From contig NZ_BMSG01000016.1 of NCBI RefSeq assembly GCF_014649035.1, forward strand, positions 1 through 64,000: DNA of 64,000 nt, written 5' to 3'. Every line of letters begins with the position of its first letter. Position 1 is the first letter of the stretch. The notes under the pieces were generated by a model. It ran no database searches. It had not been told where the DNA came from and worked only from the letters and a program-made list of their open reading frames with translations. The position numbers and the translations under genes were made by a program. The DNA comes from Streptomyces sindenensis (GTDB lineage: Bacteria; Actinomycetota; Actinomycetes; Streptomycetales; Streptomycetaceae). Positions 16,024-24,611 of the stretch are shown here, piece after piece.

Positions 16024-18225
16024 TCAGCGCACGGACGAGGTCCCTTCGCTGAGAGCGGGCTCCGCCTCGCCCTCCGCCACGTCGGCCTCCAGGACGTCCG
16101 GGTCCGCCGTGGCGGCGGCCTCGGCGGCCGCCTGCGGATCGCCGGCCCCGGCGCCACTGGTGGCGGCCTCCGGGTCCGGCACCGCAACCGCCTGCTCACC
16201 GATGCGCTGGGCGACCGCCAGGTTACGGGCCTCGGCCTTGGCCGCCAGCGCCCGTACGGCGGCATTGAACTGCTCCATGGAAGTCGGCTCGTCCGGCCCC
16301 AGGAGGTAGGTCTTCAGCTCACGCCGGGCATCCGCCAGCGTGTCCGCCGCCGGGTCGGCCACCGCGGCCAGCAGGGCGTCGAGCTCCTCGGCGCCATTGG
16401 ACAGGATGACCGCGGCGCGCACCGCGGTGTTCTGCCGCTTGAACTCCTCGGCCCCGAGCGCGGCCGAGTCCGTGACCGCGTACGGCTTGCCGCTCGCGAT
16501 GAAGTCGGAGACCACACTGGAGATGTCCGAAACCATGGCGTCGGACTCGTTGAAGCAGTCGTACAGCTTGGGCTGCGCGCCGGTCACCGTACGGTGCTCC
16601 CACCAGCCGAAGGAGCGCCAGTAGGCATCGTTCCACTCCGCCCTCAGCCGTACGGTCTCTGCCTCGCGGACCGGGTCCGCGAGCGAGAGCCGCGACTCCT
16701 CCGCGTCGTCGCCGCCCGCGCGGCCGGTGGCCGCGAGCTGCGCGAGCCGCGCCTCGATCCGGGCGAGCTCGGCCTTGGCGGCGCTCTGCCCGGCGGCGGC
16801 CGACGATGCCTCCTTCGCCCAGCGGGGCTCCGCCGCGCGCTCGGCGGCGGCCTTCTCCAGCATGGCCCGGATCCGGGCGTTGACGGCCTTGGCCTTGGCG
16901 CTGCGGATGCCGGTGAACGGGTGCGGCTTGTAGATGATCCGGACCGGGTCGGCGGCGTTGAGCAGTCGGCGCACGATGTTCTCGCCCGCCAGCAGCAGGG
17001 AGGTGTTGCCCGGGTTGTCGTCCCAGCCCTCCCAGGTGGGCGCGTACAGCACGGTCGGGATGGGGTTCTTGATCGCACCCGTCCAGCTCTTGATGGGCTC
17101 CAGCTGCGGGCGCCCGACCTCGACGATGTCCTCGTCGCGGACCCCCACATCGGCCAGCGCGTACCGGTCGCGGCCGGCCCGGCCCGCCGTCCACACCTCG
17201 TCGTAGACCTTGGAGTAGGGGTTCACGCTGGCGAGCTTGTCGCTGTCGCCGTGCCCGATGAAGACGTGCTTCATGGTCGGGACGCGCAGGATGTGGATGT
17301 TCTTGCCCACGTTCGCCGGGTAGAGGCAGACCCGGACCGTGGAGAGGTCCAGGTTCATCAGGTGCGTCCCCGCGGGGACGCAGATCACCGGGACCGAGGT
17401 CTCGGCGAGCTGCGGGACGAGACCGCGCTCCCGCATGATGATCAGCGGACGGCCCTCGACCCGGCTCATGGTCTCCAGCCACATGTTGCCCTGGTAGGCG
17501 GACTCATTGGATCCGGAGAAGTAGAGCACCACGGTCGGCTGGTACTCACGCAGCCAGCTGTCGACGGCCTTGAGCACGGCGGGGGCCGGAGGAGCCAGCC
17601 TGCCGCGGCGCACGTACGGGAGCAGCAGCGCGAGGTAGAGCAGGGCCAGCAGCAGCGTCAGACCGATGCCCGCATAACCGACGACGTCCTCCCCGGTCCC
17701 GGCAGCGATCAGCACGCCCACCACCGCCGGAATGTCGAGGTGCAGCATCTTCTCCGCGGAGCGCCGCGTCAGCGCACCGGGCGGGGCGTCGGGGATACGA
17801 ACCGCGTGCAGGTCCACGTTGCGGGTGACCACCGGCATGGTGCGGCGAAGCCGGATGAGGGTCGCCATGGCCCCGTGCGGCGCCTGGAGCCCGTAGAAGA
17901 GCAGGAAGCAGGCCACCGCCGCGTAGAACAGCGGAGACTCGGCGAGATCCAGGCGGGCCAGCAGCAGGATGACCATCAACTGCCGGAGCAGGAAGCGGAT
18001 CGACAGCCCGGCCCGCACCTTGCCCAGGCGGTTGATCAGGTAGCTCCCCCGCTGGTGCAGATACCAGTCGGCGGCATACGTGACAGCGGTGGCCGCCGCG
18101 AAGAACCAGATGTGGGGAATGAGCGCGGCAAGCATGATGCAGGGATATCCCAGCCCCATCAACAAAGCTGCCGCCAGTTCCGACCTGCTGCCCACACGGG
18201 CCAGGCGAATGGCTGTCGAGATCAC
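16024..18225 (-). CDS. membrane-fused CDP-glycerol phosphotransferase-like protein
   Basis: A 733-residue two-part protein. The first 215 residues hold five or six hydrophobic helices (for example FFAAATAVTYAADW and VVGYAGIGLTLLLALLYLALL). The rest resembles the CDP-glycerol glycerophosphotransferase fold, with IGHGDSDK where the family usually has HGT, VLYAPTWEGWDD, IIYKPHPFTG and MVSDISSVVSDF. An Ala/Glu/Arg-rich segment (about residues 470-530) looks like a helical insertion, and the last 60 residues are Ala/Glu/Asp-rich. It lies after the CDP-polyol synthase-like gene and probably acts in teichoic acid polymerisation or linkage. The start ATG at 18225 is probable. Confidence 0.75.
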   Translation of the reverse strand: MISTAIRLARVGSRSELAAALLMGLGYPCIMLAALIPHIWFFAAATAVTYAADWYLHQRGSYLINRLGKVRAGLSIRFLLRQLMVILLLARLDLAESPLFYAAVACFLLFYGLQAPHGAMATLIRLRRTMPVVTRNVDLHAVRIPDAPPGALTRRSAEKMLHLDIPAVVGVLIAAGTGEDVVGYAGIGLTLLLALLYLALLLPYVRRGRLAPPAPAVLKAVDSWLREYQPTVVLYFSGSNESAYQGNMWLETMSRVEGRPLIIMRERGLVPQLAETSVPVICVPAGTHLMNLDLSTVRVCLYPANVGKNIHILRVPTMKHVFIGHGDSDKLASVNPYSKVYDEVWTAGRAGRDRYALADVGVRDEDIVEVGRPQLEPIKSWTGAIKNPIPTVLYAPTWEGWDDNPGNTSLLLAGENIVRRLLNAADPVRIIYKPHPFTGIRSAKAKAVNARIRAMLEKAAAERAAEPRWAKEASSAAAGQSAAKAELARIEARLAQLAATGRAGGDDAEESRLSLADPVREAETVRLRAEWNDAYWRSFGWWEHRTVTGAQPKLYDCFNESDAMVSDISSVVSDFIASGKPYAVTDSAALGAEEFKRQNTAVRAAVILSNGAEELDALLAAVADPAADTLADARRELKTYLLGPDEPTSMEQFNAAVRALAAKAEARNLAVAQRIGEQAVAVPDPEAATSGAGAGDPQAAAEAAATADPDVLEADVAEGEAEPALSEGTSSVR

Positions 18226-18297
18226 GAAGAACCTGCTCCAGGGGGTGCCGGTTGATTCACGTATTGGCGGAAATGTGAAGGTGCGGCTTCACGCATT

Positions 18298-18337
18298 CGG
18301 GCCTCTGCCATCGCGCAAAGCGACGAACAGAGGCCCG
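18298..18337 (-). terminator. hairpin terminator after the cytidylyltransferase/SDR gene
   Basis: CGGGCCTCTG at 18298-18307 pairs with CAGAGGCCCG at 18328-18337 around a 20-base loop. It lies 24 bp past the minus-strand stop at 18362. A second smaller repeat, GTGAAG/CTTCAC at 18274-18291, lies between it and the next start. Confidence 0.65.
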
Positions 18338-18361
18338 GAAAAGCACATTTGTCAAGAATTA

Positions 18362-19861
18362 TTACACATCTGCTTGACGGTCCAGCACGGAGGCCAGAGC
18401 CTGCTCGAAGCCCGAGGACTCGGCGGCGCCCGCCGTCGGGTCCTGCTGCCGTACGTCGATGACGTGGCCGGTCAGCTCGGAGAGCAGGACGTCCAGCGAG
18501 GTGCGCGCGACGGCCTCCGAGGAGAGCAGCGAGCCCTCGGGCTCCTGGCCGAACGCCTTGGTCCGCATCGGGGTCGCGGTGCGCTCCGGGTTCACGCAGT
18601 TGACCCGGATGCCCTCGCCCGCCCACTCGTCGGCGAGCGCCTGGGTGAGGTTGACCATGGCGGCCTTGGTGGAGGAGTAGAGGCTGTACTCGGCACGGCC
18701 CCGGGTGTAGCTGCTGGAGGTGTAGAGCAGCAACTGGCCCTGGGTCTCCGCCAGGTACTTGTACGAGGCGCGGGCGATCTGCACGGGGGCCAGGTAGTTG
18801 ACGTTCAGCGCTTCCTGGATCGTCGTGTTGTCGGTCTCGGCCAGCTTGCCGATCCGCAGCACGCCCGCGGTGTTGATGACGTAGTCGATGCGGCCGGTCT
18901 CGCCGTACGCCTTGGAGAGCGCGTCGTCCACGTGCTCCGGGTTCTCGACGTGCGTCCCCGTGGTGGAGCGGCCCAGCGCGTAGACCTTCGCGCCGTAGCT
19001 CTCGGCGAGGGCGGCGATGTCGGCGCCGATGCCGTACGAACCGCCGAAGACGACAAGGGTCTTGCCCGTGAGCAGCTCGCGGTAGGCGGCCTCGTCGGCC
19101 TGGCGCGGGGCGGCGGTGGAGGCCAGCTGGAAGAGCTTGTCGGTGATGAAGACGTCGACCGGCTGGGTCACCTTCATGTTGTACTCGTCGCCCGCGACCA
19201 CGAAGATCGGCACGTCGGGGAGGTACTTGAGGACCACCGAACAGTCGTCGGTGGCCTGGAAGTTGGGGTCTCCCGCCGCGACCTCGTACGCCCTGCGGAT
19301 CGTGGACAGCTTGAAGGCCTGCGGCGTCTGCCCGCGGCGCAGCCGGGAGCGGTCGGGCACGTCGGTGATGAACTCGCCGTCCTCACCGTGCGTACGGGTC
19401 ACGATGATCGTGTCCGCGGACGGGATGGCGACGTCGACGGCCTGGTAGCGCTCCAGCGCGTCGACGCAGTCCTTGATCACACGCTGTGACAGCAGGGGGC
19501 GGACCGCGTCATGGAAGAGGACGTTGCGGTCCTCGCCCTCGGCGAGGCCCTCGCCGAGGGCGGCGATGGCGCGCTCGGTGGTCTCGTTGCGGGTGTTGCC
19601 GCCCTCGATGATCCGGGTGACCTTGCTCAGTCCGGCCTTGGCGACGATCTTCTCGACGTCGGGGACGAAACCGGGCGCCATCAGCACGATGACGTCGTCG
19701 ATGCCCTCGGCGTTCTCGAAGATGGTCAGCGTGTGCTCGATGACGGCCTTGCCGGCGATCTTCAGCAGCTGCTTGGGGATCGAGAGGCCCACGCGCTGGC
19801 CGGTCCCACCGGCGAGCACGACCGCTGTGGTCCGGGGCTTGGCTTCATGCGGCACAGACAC
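18362..19861 (-). CDS. bifunctional cytidylyltransferase/SDR (CDP-ribitol synthase-like)
   Basis: A 499-residue fusion. Residues 1-245 are an IspD/TarI-like cytidylyltransferase, with AVVLAGGTGQRVG, PKQLLKIAGK and LFHDAVRP. Residues about 255-490 are a short-chain dehydrogenase, with VVFGGSYGIGADIA, NTAGVL and the active-site YSSTKAAM. This order matches the bifunctional Bcs1/Acs1-type enzymes of Haemophilus, which reduce ribulose 5-phosphate and make CDP-ribitol. Poly(ribitol phosphate) precursor supply is therefore inferred; another polyol is possible. The GTG start at 19861 follows GGTAGG. It is first in the minus-strand teichoic acid locus. Confidence 0.8.
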   Translation of the reverse strand: MSVPHEAKPRTTAVVLAGGTGQRVGLSIPKQLLKIAGKAVIEHTLTIFENAEGIDDVIVLMAPGFVPDVEKIVAKAGLSKVTRIIEGGNTRNETTERAIAALGEGLAEGEDRNVLFHDAVRPLLSQRVIKDCVDALERYQAVDVAIPSADTIIVTRTHGEDGEFITDVPDRSRLRRGQTPQAFKLSTIRRAYEVAAGDPNFQATDDCSVVLKYLPDVPIFVVAGDEYNMKVTQPVDVFITDKLFQLASTAAPRQADEAAYRELLTGKTLVVFGGSYGIGADIAALAESYGAKVYALGRSTTGTHVENPEHVDDALSKAYGETGRIDYVINTAGVLRIGKLAETDNTTIQEALNVNYLAPVQIARASYKYLAETQGQLLLYTSSSYTRGRAEYSLYSSTKAAMVNLTQALADEWAGEGIRVNCVNPERTATPMRTKAFGQEPEGSLLSSEAVARTSLDVLLSELTGHVIDVRQQDPTAGAAESSGFEQALASVLDRQADV

Positions 19862-20157
19862 AGACGACCTACCTTGCTATGACAGGGGGAACAGTGTGAT
19901 GGTCGCACTCTCCGTGACCGTCTCGCAAGGTGGACGCTGCCCGTCGCTCGCCCTGCGGATACCCGCAGTTCACCCTCTGGCCAGGGAGGTTGGGCGCTCC
20001 GGGGCTGGTGCGCGGGGTGACCGACCCCACAGATGTGTTGCGTAATCGGCACATGAGCGGCACGTGCACCCGGTGTGACCGGCGGAAACCGCCGACGCCC
20101 GGGCCCGAGGTTACCGGACGGCCCGCCTCCGCAGAGACGGGCCGGGGTCCGGAGCGT
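19862..20157. other. intergenic region between obg and the teichoic acid locus
   Basis: These 296 bp hold no credible gene. Next to obg is its probable terminator (20114-20152); the remainder must carry the promoter of the CDP-polyol synthase gene, but I see no clear -35/-10 pair. Confidence 0.5.
20114..20152 (-). terminator. probable obg terminator
   Basis: CCGGACGGCCCG and CGGGCCGGGGTCCGG form a GC-rich stem with an internal imperfection around a 12-base loop. It begins 6 bp beyond the obg stop at 20158. Confidence 0.6.
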
Positions 20158-21594
20158 TTAGAAGGGGTCGAACTCGTCGTATTCCTTCTGGGCGTCGTCG
20201 CGTTCGGCCTCGCGGTCCTTGCGGCGCTGCGCGGCGGGGCGCGGCGCCTCCATGCGGTGGTCCTCGCCGCGGCGGCCGAGCATCTCCGCGCCGGCCTGCA
20301 TGGTCGGCTCCCAGTCGAAGACGACCGCGTTGTCCTCGGGGCCGATCGCGACGCCGTCGCCGGCCCGGGCGCCCGCCTTGACGAGTTCGTCCTCGACGCC
20401 GAGGCGGCTGAGCCGGTCGGCGAGGTAGCCGACGGCCTCGTCGTTGTTGAAGTCGGTCTGGCGCACCCAGCGCTCGGGCTTCTCGCCGCGCACCCGGTAG
20501 AGGTCCTCGCCCTCGGCGGTGACCGTGAAGCCCGCGTCGTCGACGGCCTTGGGACGGATGACGATGCGGGTCGCCTCCTCCTTCGGCTTGGTGGCCCGCG
20601 CCTCGGCGATGATCCCGGCGAGCGCGTAGCTCAGCTCGTTGAGGCCCTTGTGGGCGATCGCGGAGACCTCGAAGACGCGGTAGCCGCGGGCCTCCAGGTC
20701 GGGGCGGATCATGTCGGCGAGGTCCTGGCCGTCGGGGATGTCGACCTTGTTGAGGGCGACGATGCGGGGCCGGTCCTCCAGCCCGCCGTACTGGCGCAGT
20801 TCCTCCTCGATGATGTCGAGGTCGGAGACGGGGTCGCGGTCGGACTCCAGGGTGGCGGTGTCCAGGACGTGCACGAGCACCGAGCAGCGCTCGACGTGGC
20901 GCAGGAACTCCAGGCCGAGGCCCTTGCCCTGGCTGGCGCCGGGGATGAGGCCCGGGACGTCGGCGATGGTGTAGACGGTCGAACCGGCGGTGACGACACC
21001 CAGGTTCGGTACGAGGGTGGTGAACGGGTAGTCCGCGATCTTCGGCTTGGCGGCGGAGAGCACCGAGATCAGCGAGGACTTGCCCGCGCTCGGGTAGCCG
21101 ACGAGGGCCACGTCGGCGACGGTCTTGAGCTCCAGGACGATGTCCCGGCTCTCGCCCGGCTCGCCGAGCAGCGCGAAGCCGGGGGCCTTGCGGCGGGCCG
21201 AGGCCAGCGCGGCGTTGCCGAGGCCGCCACGGCCGCCCTGACCGGCCACGAAGGTGGTGCCCTGGCCGATGAGGTCGGCGAGGACGTTTCCGGCCTTGTC
21301 GAGGACGACAGTGCCGTCGGGAACGGGCAGGACCAGGTCCTGGCCGTCCTTGCCGGAGCGGTTGTCGCCGGCCCCGGGCTGGCCGTTGGTGGCCTTGCGG
21401 TGGGGGTGGTGGTGGTAGTCGAGCAGCGTGGTCACGGACTGCTCGACGACGAGGATCACGTCGCCGCCGCGTCCGCCGTTGCCCCCGTCGGGGCCGCCCA
21501 GCGGCTTGAACTTCTCACGGTGTACGGAGGCGCAGCCGTGGCCTCCGTTACCCGCGGCGGCATGCAGCTCGACGCGGTCCACGAAGGTGGTCAT
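20158..21594 (-). CDS. obg: Obg-family GTPase
   Basis: A 478-residue Obg/CgtA GTPase. It has a glycine-rich Obg domain (about 1-158, with [14 protein letters not shown]), a GTPase domain with G1 [13 protein letters not shown] and NKVD motifs, a C-terminal OCT domain and an acidic/basic tail. In Streptomyces Obg is essential and linked to aerial growth; in general it assists 50S ribosome assembly and responds to GTP levels. ATG 21594 follows a strong TGGAGG. It lies downstream of rplU-rpmA, as in most bacteria, behind a hairpin that may partly separate it. Confidence 0.95.
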   Translation of the reverse strand: MTTFVDRVELHAAAGNGGHGCASVHREKFKPLGGPDGGNGGRGGDVILVVEQSVTTLLDYHHHPHRKATNGQPGAGDNRSGKDGQDLVLPVPDGTVVLDKAGNVLADLIGQGTTFVAGQGGRGGLGNAALASARRKAPGFALLGEPGESRDIVLELKTVADVALVGYPSAGKSSLISVLSAAKPKIADYPFTTLVPNLGVVTAGSTVYTIADVPGLIPGASQGKGLGLEFLRHVERCSVLVHVLDTATLESDRDPVSDLDIIEEELRQYGGLEDRPRIVALNKVDIPDGQDLADMIRPDLEARGYRVFEVSAIAHKGLNELSYALAGIIAEARATKPKEEATRIVIRPKAVDDAGFTVTAEGEDLYRVRGEKPERWVRQTDFNNDEAVGYLADRLSRLGVEDELVKAGARAGDGVAIGPEDNAVVFDWEPTMQAGAEMLGRRGEDHRMEAPRPAAQRRKDREAERDDAQKEYDEFDPF

Positions 21595-21661
21595 GGTGGG
21601 TGCCTCCAGATAACAGGTGCAGGTACAGCGGAAAAAGCGGAGTTGTCTCTGTCGTAACACG

Positions 21662-21714
21662 CCGAGGGCGGACCCGCTTCCCCGTTCGCCGGGAAAGCTG
21701 AGATCCGCCCTCGG
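21662..21714 (-). terminator. hairpin between rpmA and obg
   Basis: CCGAGGGCGGA at 21662-21672 is complementary to TCCGCCCTCGG at 21704-21714, loop 31 bases. It lies about 40 bp past the rpmA stop and 68 bp before obg, so it can end or reduce rplU-rpmA transcripts before obg. Confidence 0.65.
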
Positions 21715-21751
21715 AAGGTGCTGTGTGTCGTTCTGCGCGCGTCGAGAGGAC

Positions 21752-22009
21752 TCAGACGGCGAGCGGAACGATGTTCACGACCTTGCGGCCGCGGTGCGTG
21801 CCGAACTCCACCGCACCGGCGGTCAGCGCGAACAGCGTGTCGTCGCCGCCACGGCCGACGCCCGCGCCGGGGTGGAAGTGGGTGCCGCGCTGGCGGACCA
21901 GGATCTCACCGGCGTTGACGGCCTGACCGCCGAAGCGCTTCACGCCGAGCCGCTGAGCATTGGAATCGCGCCCGTTCCGAGTGGACGATGCGCCCTTCTT
22001 GTGTGCCAT
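21752..22009 (-). CDS. rpmA: 50S ribosomal protein L27
   Basis: 85 residues beginning [20 protein letters not shown], the very conserved L27 N-terminus that reaches toward the peptidyl transferase centre. [16 protein letters not shown] and the short basic body match the family. There is no N-terminal extension of the kind cleaved in Firmicutes. It starts 14 bp after the rplU stop and is co-transcribed with it. Confidence 0.97.
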   Translation of the reverse strand: MAHKKGASSTRNGRDSNAQRLGVKRFGGQAVNAGEILVRQRGTHFHPGAGVGRGGDDTLFALTAGAVEFGTHRGRKVVNIVPLAV

Positions 22010-22023
22010 GTGTTCTCAGTCCC

Positions 22024-22344
22024 TTACTTCGCAGCCGTGGGGATACCGGTGACCTTGATCGCCGTGTACTGCTGGCGGTGACCCTGGCGGCGGCGGTAGC
22101 CGGTCTTGTTCTTGTAGCGAAGGATGTCGATCTTCGCGCCCTTGTGGTGGTCCACGATCTCGGCCGTGACCTTGATGCCGTCCAGCACCCACGGGTCGCT
22201 GGTGACCGAGTCACCGTCGACAACGAGCAGGGTCGAGAGCTCGACCGTGTCGCCAACCTTGGCAGTGGAAATCTTGTCAACCTCAACGATGTCGCCGACA
22301 GCAACCTTGTGCTGGCGACCACCGCTGCGCACGATGGCGTACAC
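22024..22344 (-). CDS. rplU: 50S ribosomal protein L21
   Basis: A 106-residue L21, starting [17 protein letters not shown] and ending [10 protein letters not shown], with the family segment [16 protein letters not shown]21 binds 23S rRNA early in 50S assembly. The GTG start at 22344 follows GAGAGAG; the frame is open further upstream but unlike L21. It begins the rplU-rpmA operon and is divergent from the acetyltransferase gene. Confidence 0.97.
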   Translation of the reverse strand: MYAIVRSGGRQHKVAVGDIVEVDKISTAKVGDTVELSTLLVVDGDSVTSDPWVLDGIKVTAEIVDHHKGAKIDILRYKNKTGYRRRQGHRQQYTAIKVTGIPTAAK

Positions 22345-22392
22345 GCGGATCTCTCTCTCGCTCGGAACGGAACCCCTGATGCCAGCCGCCCG

Positions 22393-22410
22393 CACGGGCC
22401 GGGGCCCGTG
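22393..22410 (-). promoter_or_regulatory. leader hairpin upstream of rplU
   Basis: CACGGGC at 22393-22399 pairs with GCCCGTG at 22404-22410 around a short G-rich loop, 49 bp upstream of the rplU start. It may be part of a leader that controls ribosomal protein expression, or a simple hairpin. No known leader consensus was matched. Confidence 0.3.
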
Positions 22411-22643
22411 TCGATCCGGAAGGATGAGCGGCCTCTCCTGGCGGACGGCGCGAACACCGACCGTTACCGGGAGGGATGTGCTCAGGGGTAGGTGCGTACG
22501 GAAACACACCGAAGGTCAAGGTTACGGGGCCGGGGTGTAGGGGTCAAACCGGGTCGGGGGATCGGAGGCGGGCCCGCGGCCCGGGGCCGGCGAACCGCCC
22601 GCCTTATGCTTTCCGGGCGCATCAGCTCTCCGAAAGGCATGCC

Positions 22644-23240
22644 GTGAACTACAGGGTCCAGCCCACCGCCCAGGTCGACGAGACCGCCGAGATCGGGGAC
22701 GGCTCCAGTGTCTGGGAGCTGGCGCAGATCCGTGAGGGAGCGAAGCTCGGCGAGGGCTGCGTCGTCGGCCGCGGCGCGTACGTCGGCACCGGCGTGCGCA
22801 TCGGTGACAACGTGAAGCTGCAGAACTACGCCCTCGTGTACGAGCCGGCCGAGCTCGGCGACGGCGTCTTCGTGGGCCCCGCCGTCGTCCTCACCAACGA
22901 CCACAACCCGCGGTCGGTCGACCCTGACGGCAAGCAGAAGCGCGGCGGCGACTGGGAGGCGGTCGGCGTGAAGGTCGCCGAGGGCGCCTCACTCGGCGCC
23001 CGCTCGGTCTGCGTCGCACCGGTCCGTATCGGCCGGTGGGCGATGGTCGCGGCCGGCGCCGTGGTCACCAAGGACGTGCCGGACTTCGCCCTGGTCGTCG
23101 GCGTGCCCGCGCGGCAGATCGGCTGGGTCGGGCGGGCCGGAGTACGGCTGGCCGAGCGGTCGGCCGAGCCGGGCGTGTGGGAGTGCCCGCAGAGCGGGAC
23201 GCTGTACGACGAGAAGGACGGCGTGCTGTCCGAGCGTTGA
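22644..23240 (+). CDS. hexapeptide-repeat N-acetyltransferase, WbpD-like
   Basis: A 198-residue left-handed beta-helix acyltransferase. Hexapeptide repeats start near residue 10 (VDETAEIGDGSSVW) and run to IGRWAMVAAGAVVTKDV; the catalytic-type His is in LTNDHNPRS. It resembles WbpD/WlbB, which acetylates the 3-amino group of UDP-GlcNAc(3NH2)A. After the repeats a short tail with CPQSG suggests an extra knuckle. The GTG start at 22644 follows GAAAGG. It faces the five-gene glycan operon, ending 82 bp from its last gene, and starts divergently from rplU. It supplies the acetylation step for that operon's pathway. Confidence 0.82.
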   Translation: MNYRVQPTAQVDETAEIGDGSSVWELAQIREGAKLGEGCVVGRGAYVGTGVRIGDNVKLQNYALVYEPAELGDGVFVGPAVVLTNDHNPRSVDPDGKQKRGGDWEAVGVKVAEGASLGARSVCVAPVRIGRWAMVAAGAVVTKDVPDFALVVGVPARQIGWVGRAGVRLAERSAEPGVWECPQSGTLYDEKDGVLSER

Positions 23241-23266
23241 GAGGGGCTCCGCGAGATGGCGGAGCG

Positions 23267-23310
23267 CACGGTGGGGGCGGGCGTCCCGCGGGACGCCCGC
23301 CCCCACCGTG
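23267..23310. terminator. bidirectional terminator, 20-bp palindromic arms
   Basis: The 20 bases 23267-23286 are perfectly complementary to 23291-23310 (outer sequence CACGGTGGGGG), with a minimal CGCG centre. It lies between the convergent stops of the acetyltransferase (23240) and the dehydrogenase (23323), and so can end both transcripts. Confidence 0.85.
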
Positions 23311-23322
23311 TCCTCGGACGGC

Positions 23323-24606
23323 TCAGCCGCCGATGACGACGCGGCGCACGCCCGCCCAGTTGGCCGGGTCCGTCGTGCGGCGGCCGTCGACCAGGACGCG
23401 GACGTCCGGGAGGTCGGCGGCGGACAGCTCGCGGTACTCGGCGTGGTCGGCCTGGAGGATCGCGGCGGTGACGGTCTGGCCCTCGTGCGGGACGAGGCCC
23501 AGCGCGGTCAGCTCCTCAGGCGTGTACATCGGGTCCGAGACGAACGGCACCGCGCCCCGCGCCTTCAGCGCCTCGACGACGCCGAAGACACCGGAGAACG
23601 CGGTCTCCTTGACACCGCCGCGGTAGGCCGCGCCCAGCACCACGACCCCGGCGCCGTCCAGGTCGCCGTAGGCGGCGGCCAGGAGATCCACGGCGTAGGC
23701 CGGCATCGCGGCGTTGGCCTCACGGGCCGAACGCACGACGGTCGCCTCCGGGTCGTTCCACAGGTACATCCGCGGGTAGATCGGGATGCAGTGGCCGCCC
23801 ACGGCGATGCCGGGCTGGTGGATGTGGCTGTAGGGCTGGCTGTTGCAGGCCTCGATGACCTTCTTGACGTCGATGTCGTTCCGGTCGGCGAACCGGGCGA
23901 ACTGGTTGGCCAGACCGATGTTGACGTCGCGGTAGGTGGTCTCGGCGAGCTTCGCCAGCTCGGAGGCCTCTGCCGTACCGAGGTCCCAGACGCCGTTCGC
24001 GCGGGGCAGGTCCTCGCGCTCGTCGAAGTCGAGGACGGCCTCGTAGAAGGCGACGCCTGCGGCGGAGGACGCCTCGTCGATGCCGCCGACGAGCTTGGGG
24101 TAGCGGCGCAGGTCGGCGAAGACCCGGCCGGTGAGCACCCGCTCCGGCGAGAAGACCAGGTGGAAGTCCTCACCGGGGGTGAGGCCCGAACCCTCGGCCA
24201 GCATCGGCGCCCAGCGGGTACGGGTGGTGCCGACCGGCAGCGTGGTCTCGTAGCTGACCAGGGTGCCGGGCTTCAGGCCGGCCGCGATGGCCTTGGTGGC
24301 GGCGTCCATCCAGCCGAAGTCCGGGGTGCCCTCGGCGTCCACGAAGAGCGGGACGACGACCACGACGGCGTCGGACGCGGCGACCGCGGCCGTGGTGTCC
24401 GTCGTCGCGGAGAGCAGGCCCGCGCCGACCGTCTCCTTCAGCTTGACGTCCAGGTCGTGCTCGCCGGGGAACGGCTCGGTGGCCGCGTTGACGAGTTCGA
24501 CGACCTTCTCGTTGACGTCCGCGCCGATGACCTTGTGGCCCTTGGCCGCGAACTGCACGGCGAGCGGAAGCCCGATCTTGCCGAGCGCGACTACACAGAT
24601 GTTCAT
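23323..24606 (-). CDS. UDP-sugar 6-dehydrogenase (WbpA/WecC-like)
   Basis: A 427-residue nucleotide-sugar dehydrogenase. The NAD-binding Rossmann fold starts MNICVVALGKIGLPLA, the central domain has TTYRDVNIGLANQFA, and the catalytic cysteine is in GGHCIPIYP (Cys about 273). It should oxidise C6 of a UDP-HexNAc, most likely UDP-GlcNAc to UDP-GlcNAcA, given the oxidoreductase, aminotransferase and acetyltransferase beside it. It starts 5 bp after the GT2 stop and is the last gene of the operon. UDP-glucose or UDP-ManNAc as substrate cannot be excluded from sequence alone. Confidence 0.85.
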   Translation of the reverse strand: MNICVVALGKIGLPLAVQFAAKGHKVIGADVNEKVVELVNAATEPFPGEHDLDVKLKETVGAGLLSATTDTTAAVAASDAVVVVVPLFVDAEGTPDFGWMDAATKAIAAGLKPGTLVSYETTLPVGTTRTRWAPMLAEGSGLTPGEDFHLVFSPERVLTGRVFADLRRYPKLVGGIDEASSAAGVAFYEAVLDFDEREDLPRANGVWDLGTAEASELAKLAETTYRDVNIGLANQFARFADRNDIDVKKVIEACNSQPYSHIHQPGIAVGGHCIPIYPRMYLWNDPEATVVRSAREANAAMPAYAVDLLAAAYGDLDGAGVVVLGAAYRGGVKETAFSGVFGVVEALKARGAVPFVSDPMYTPEELTALGLVPHEGQTVTAAILQADHAEYRELSAADLPDVRVLVDGRRTTDPANWAGVRRVVIGG

Positions 24607-24611
24607 CGGGG

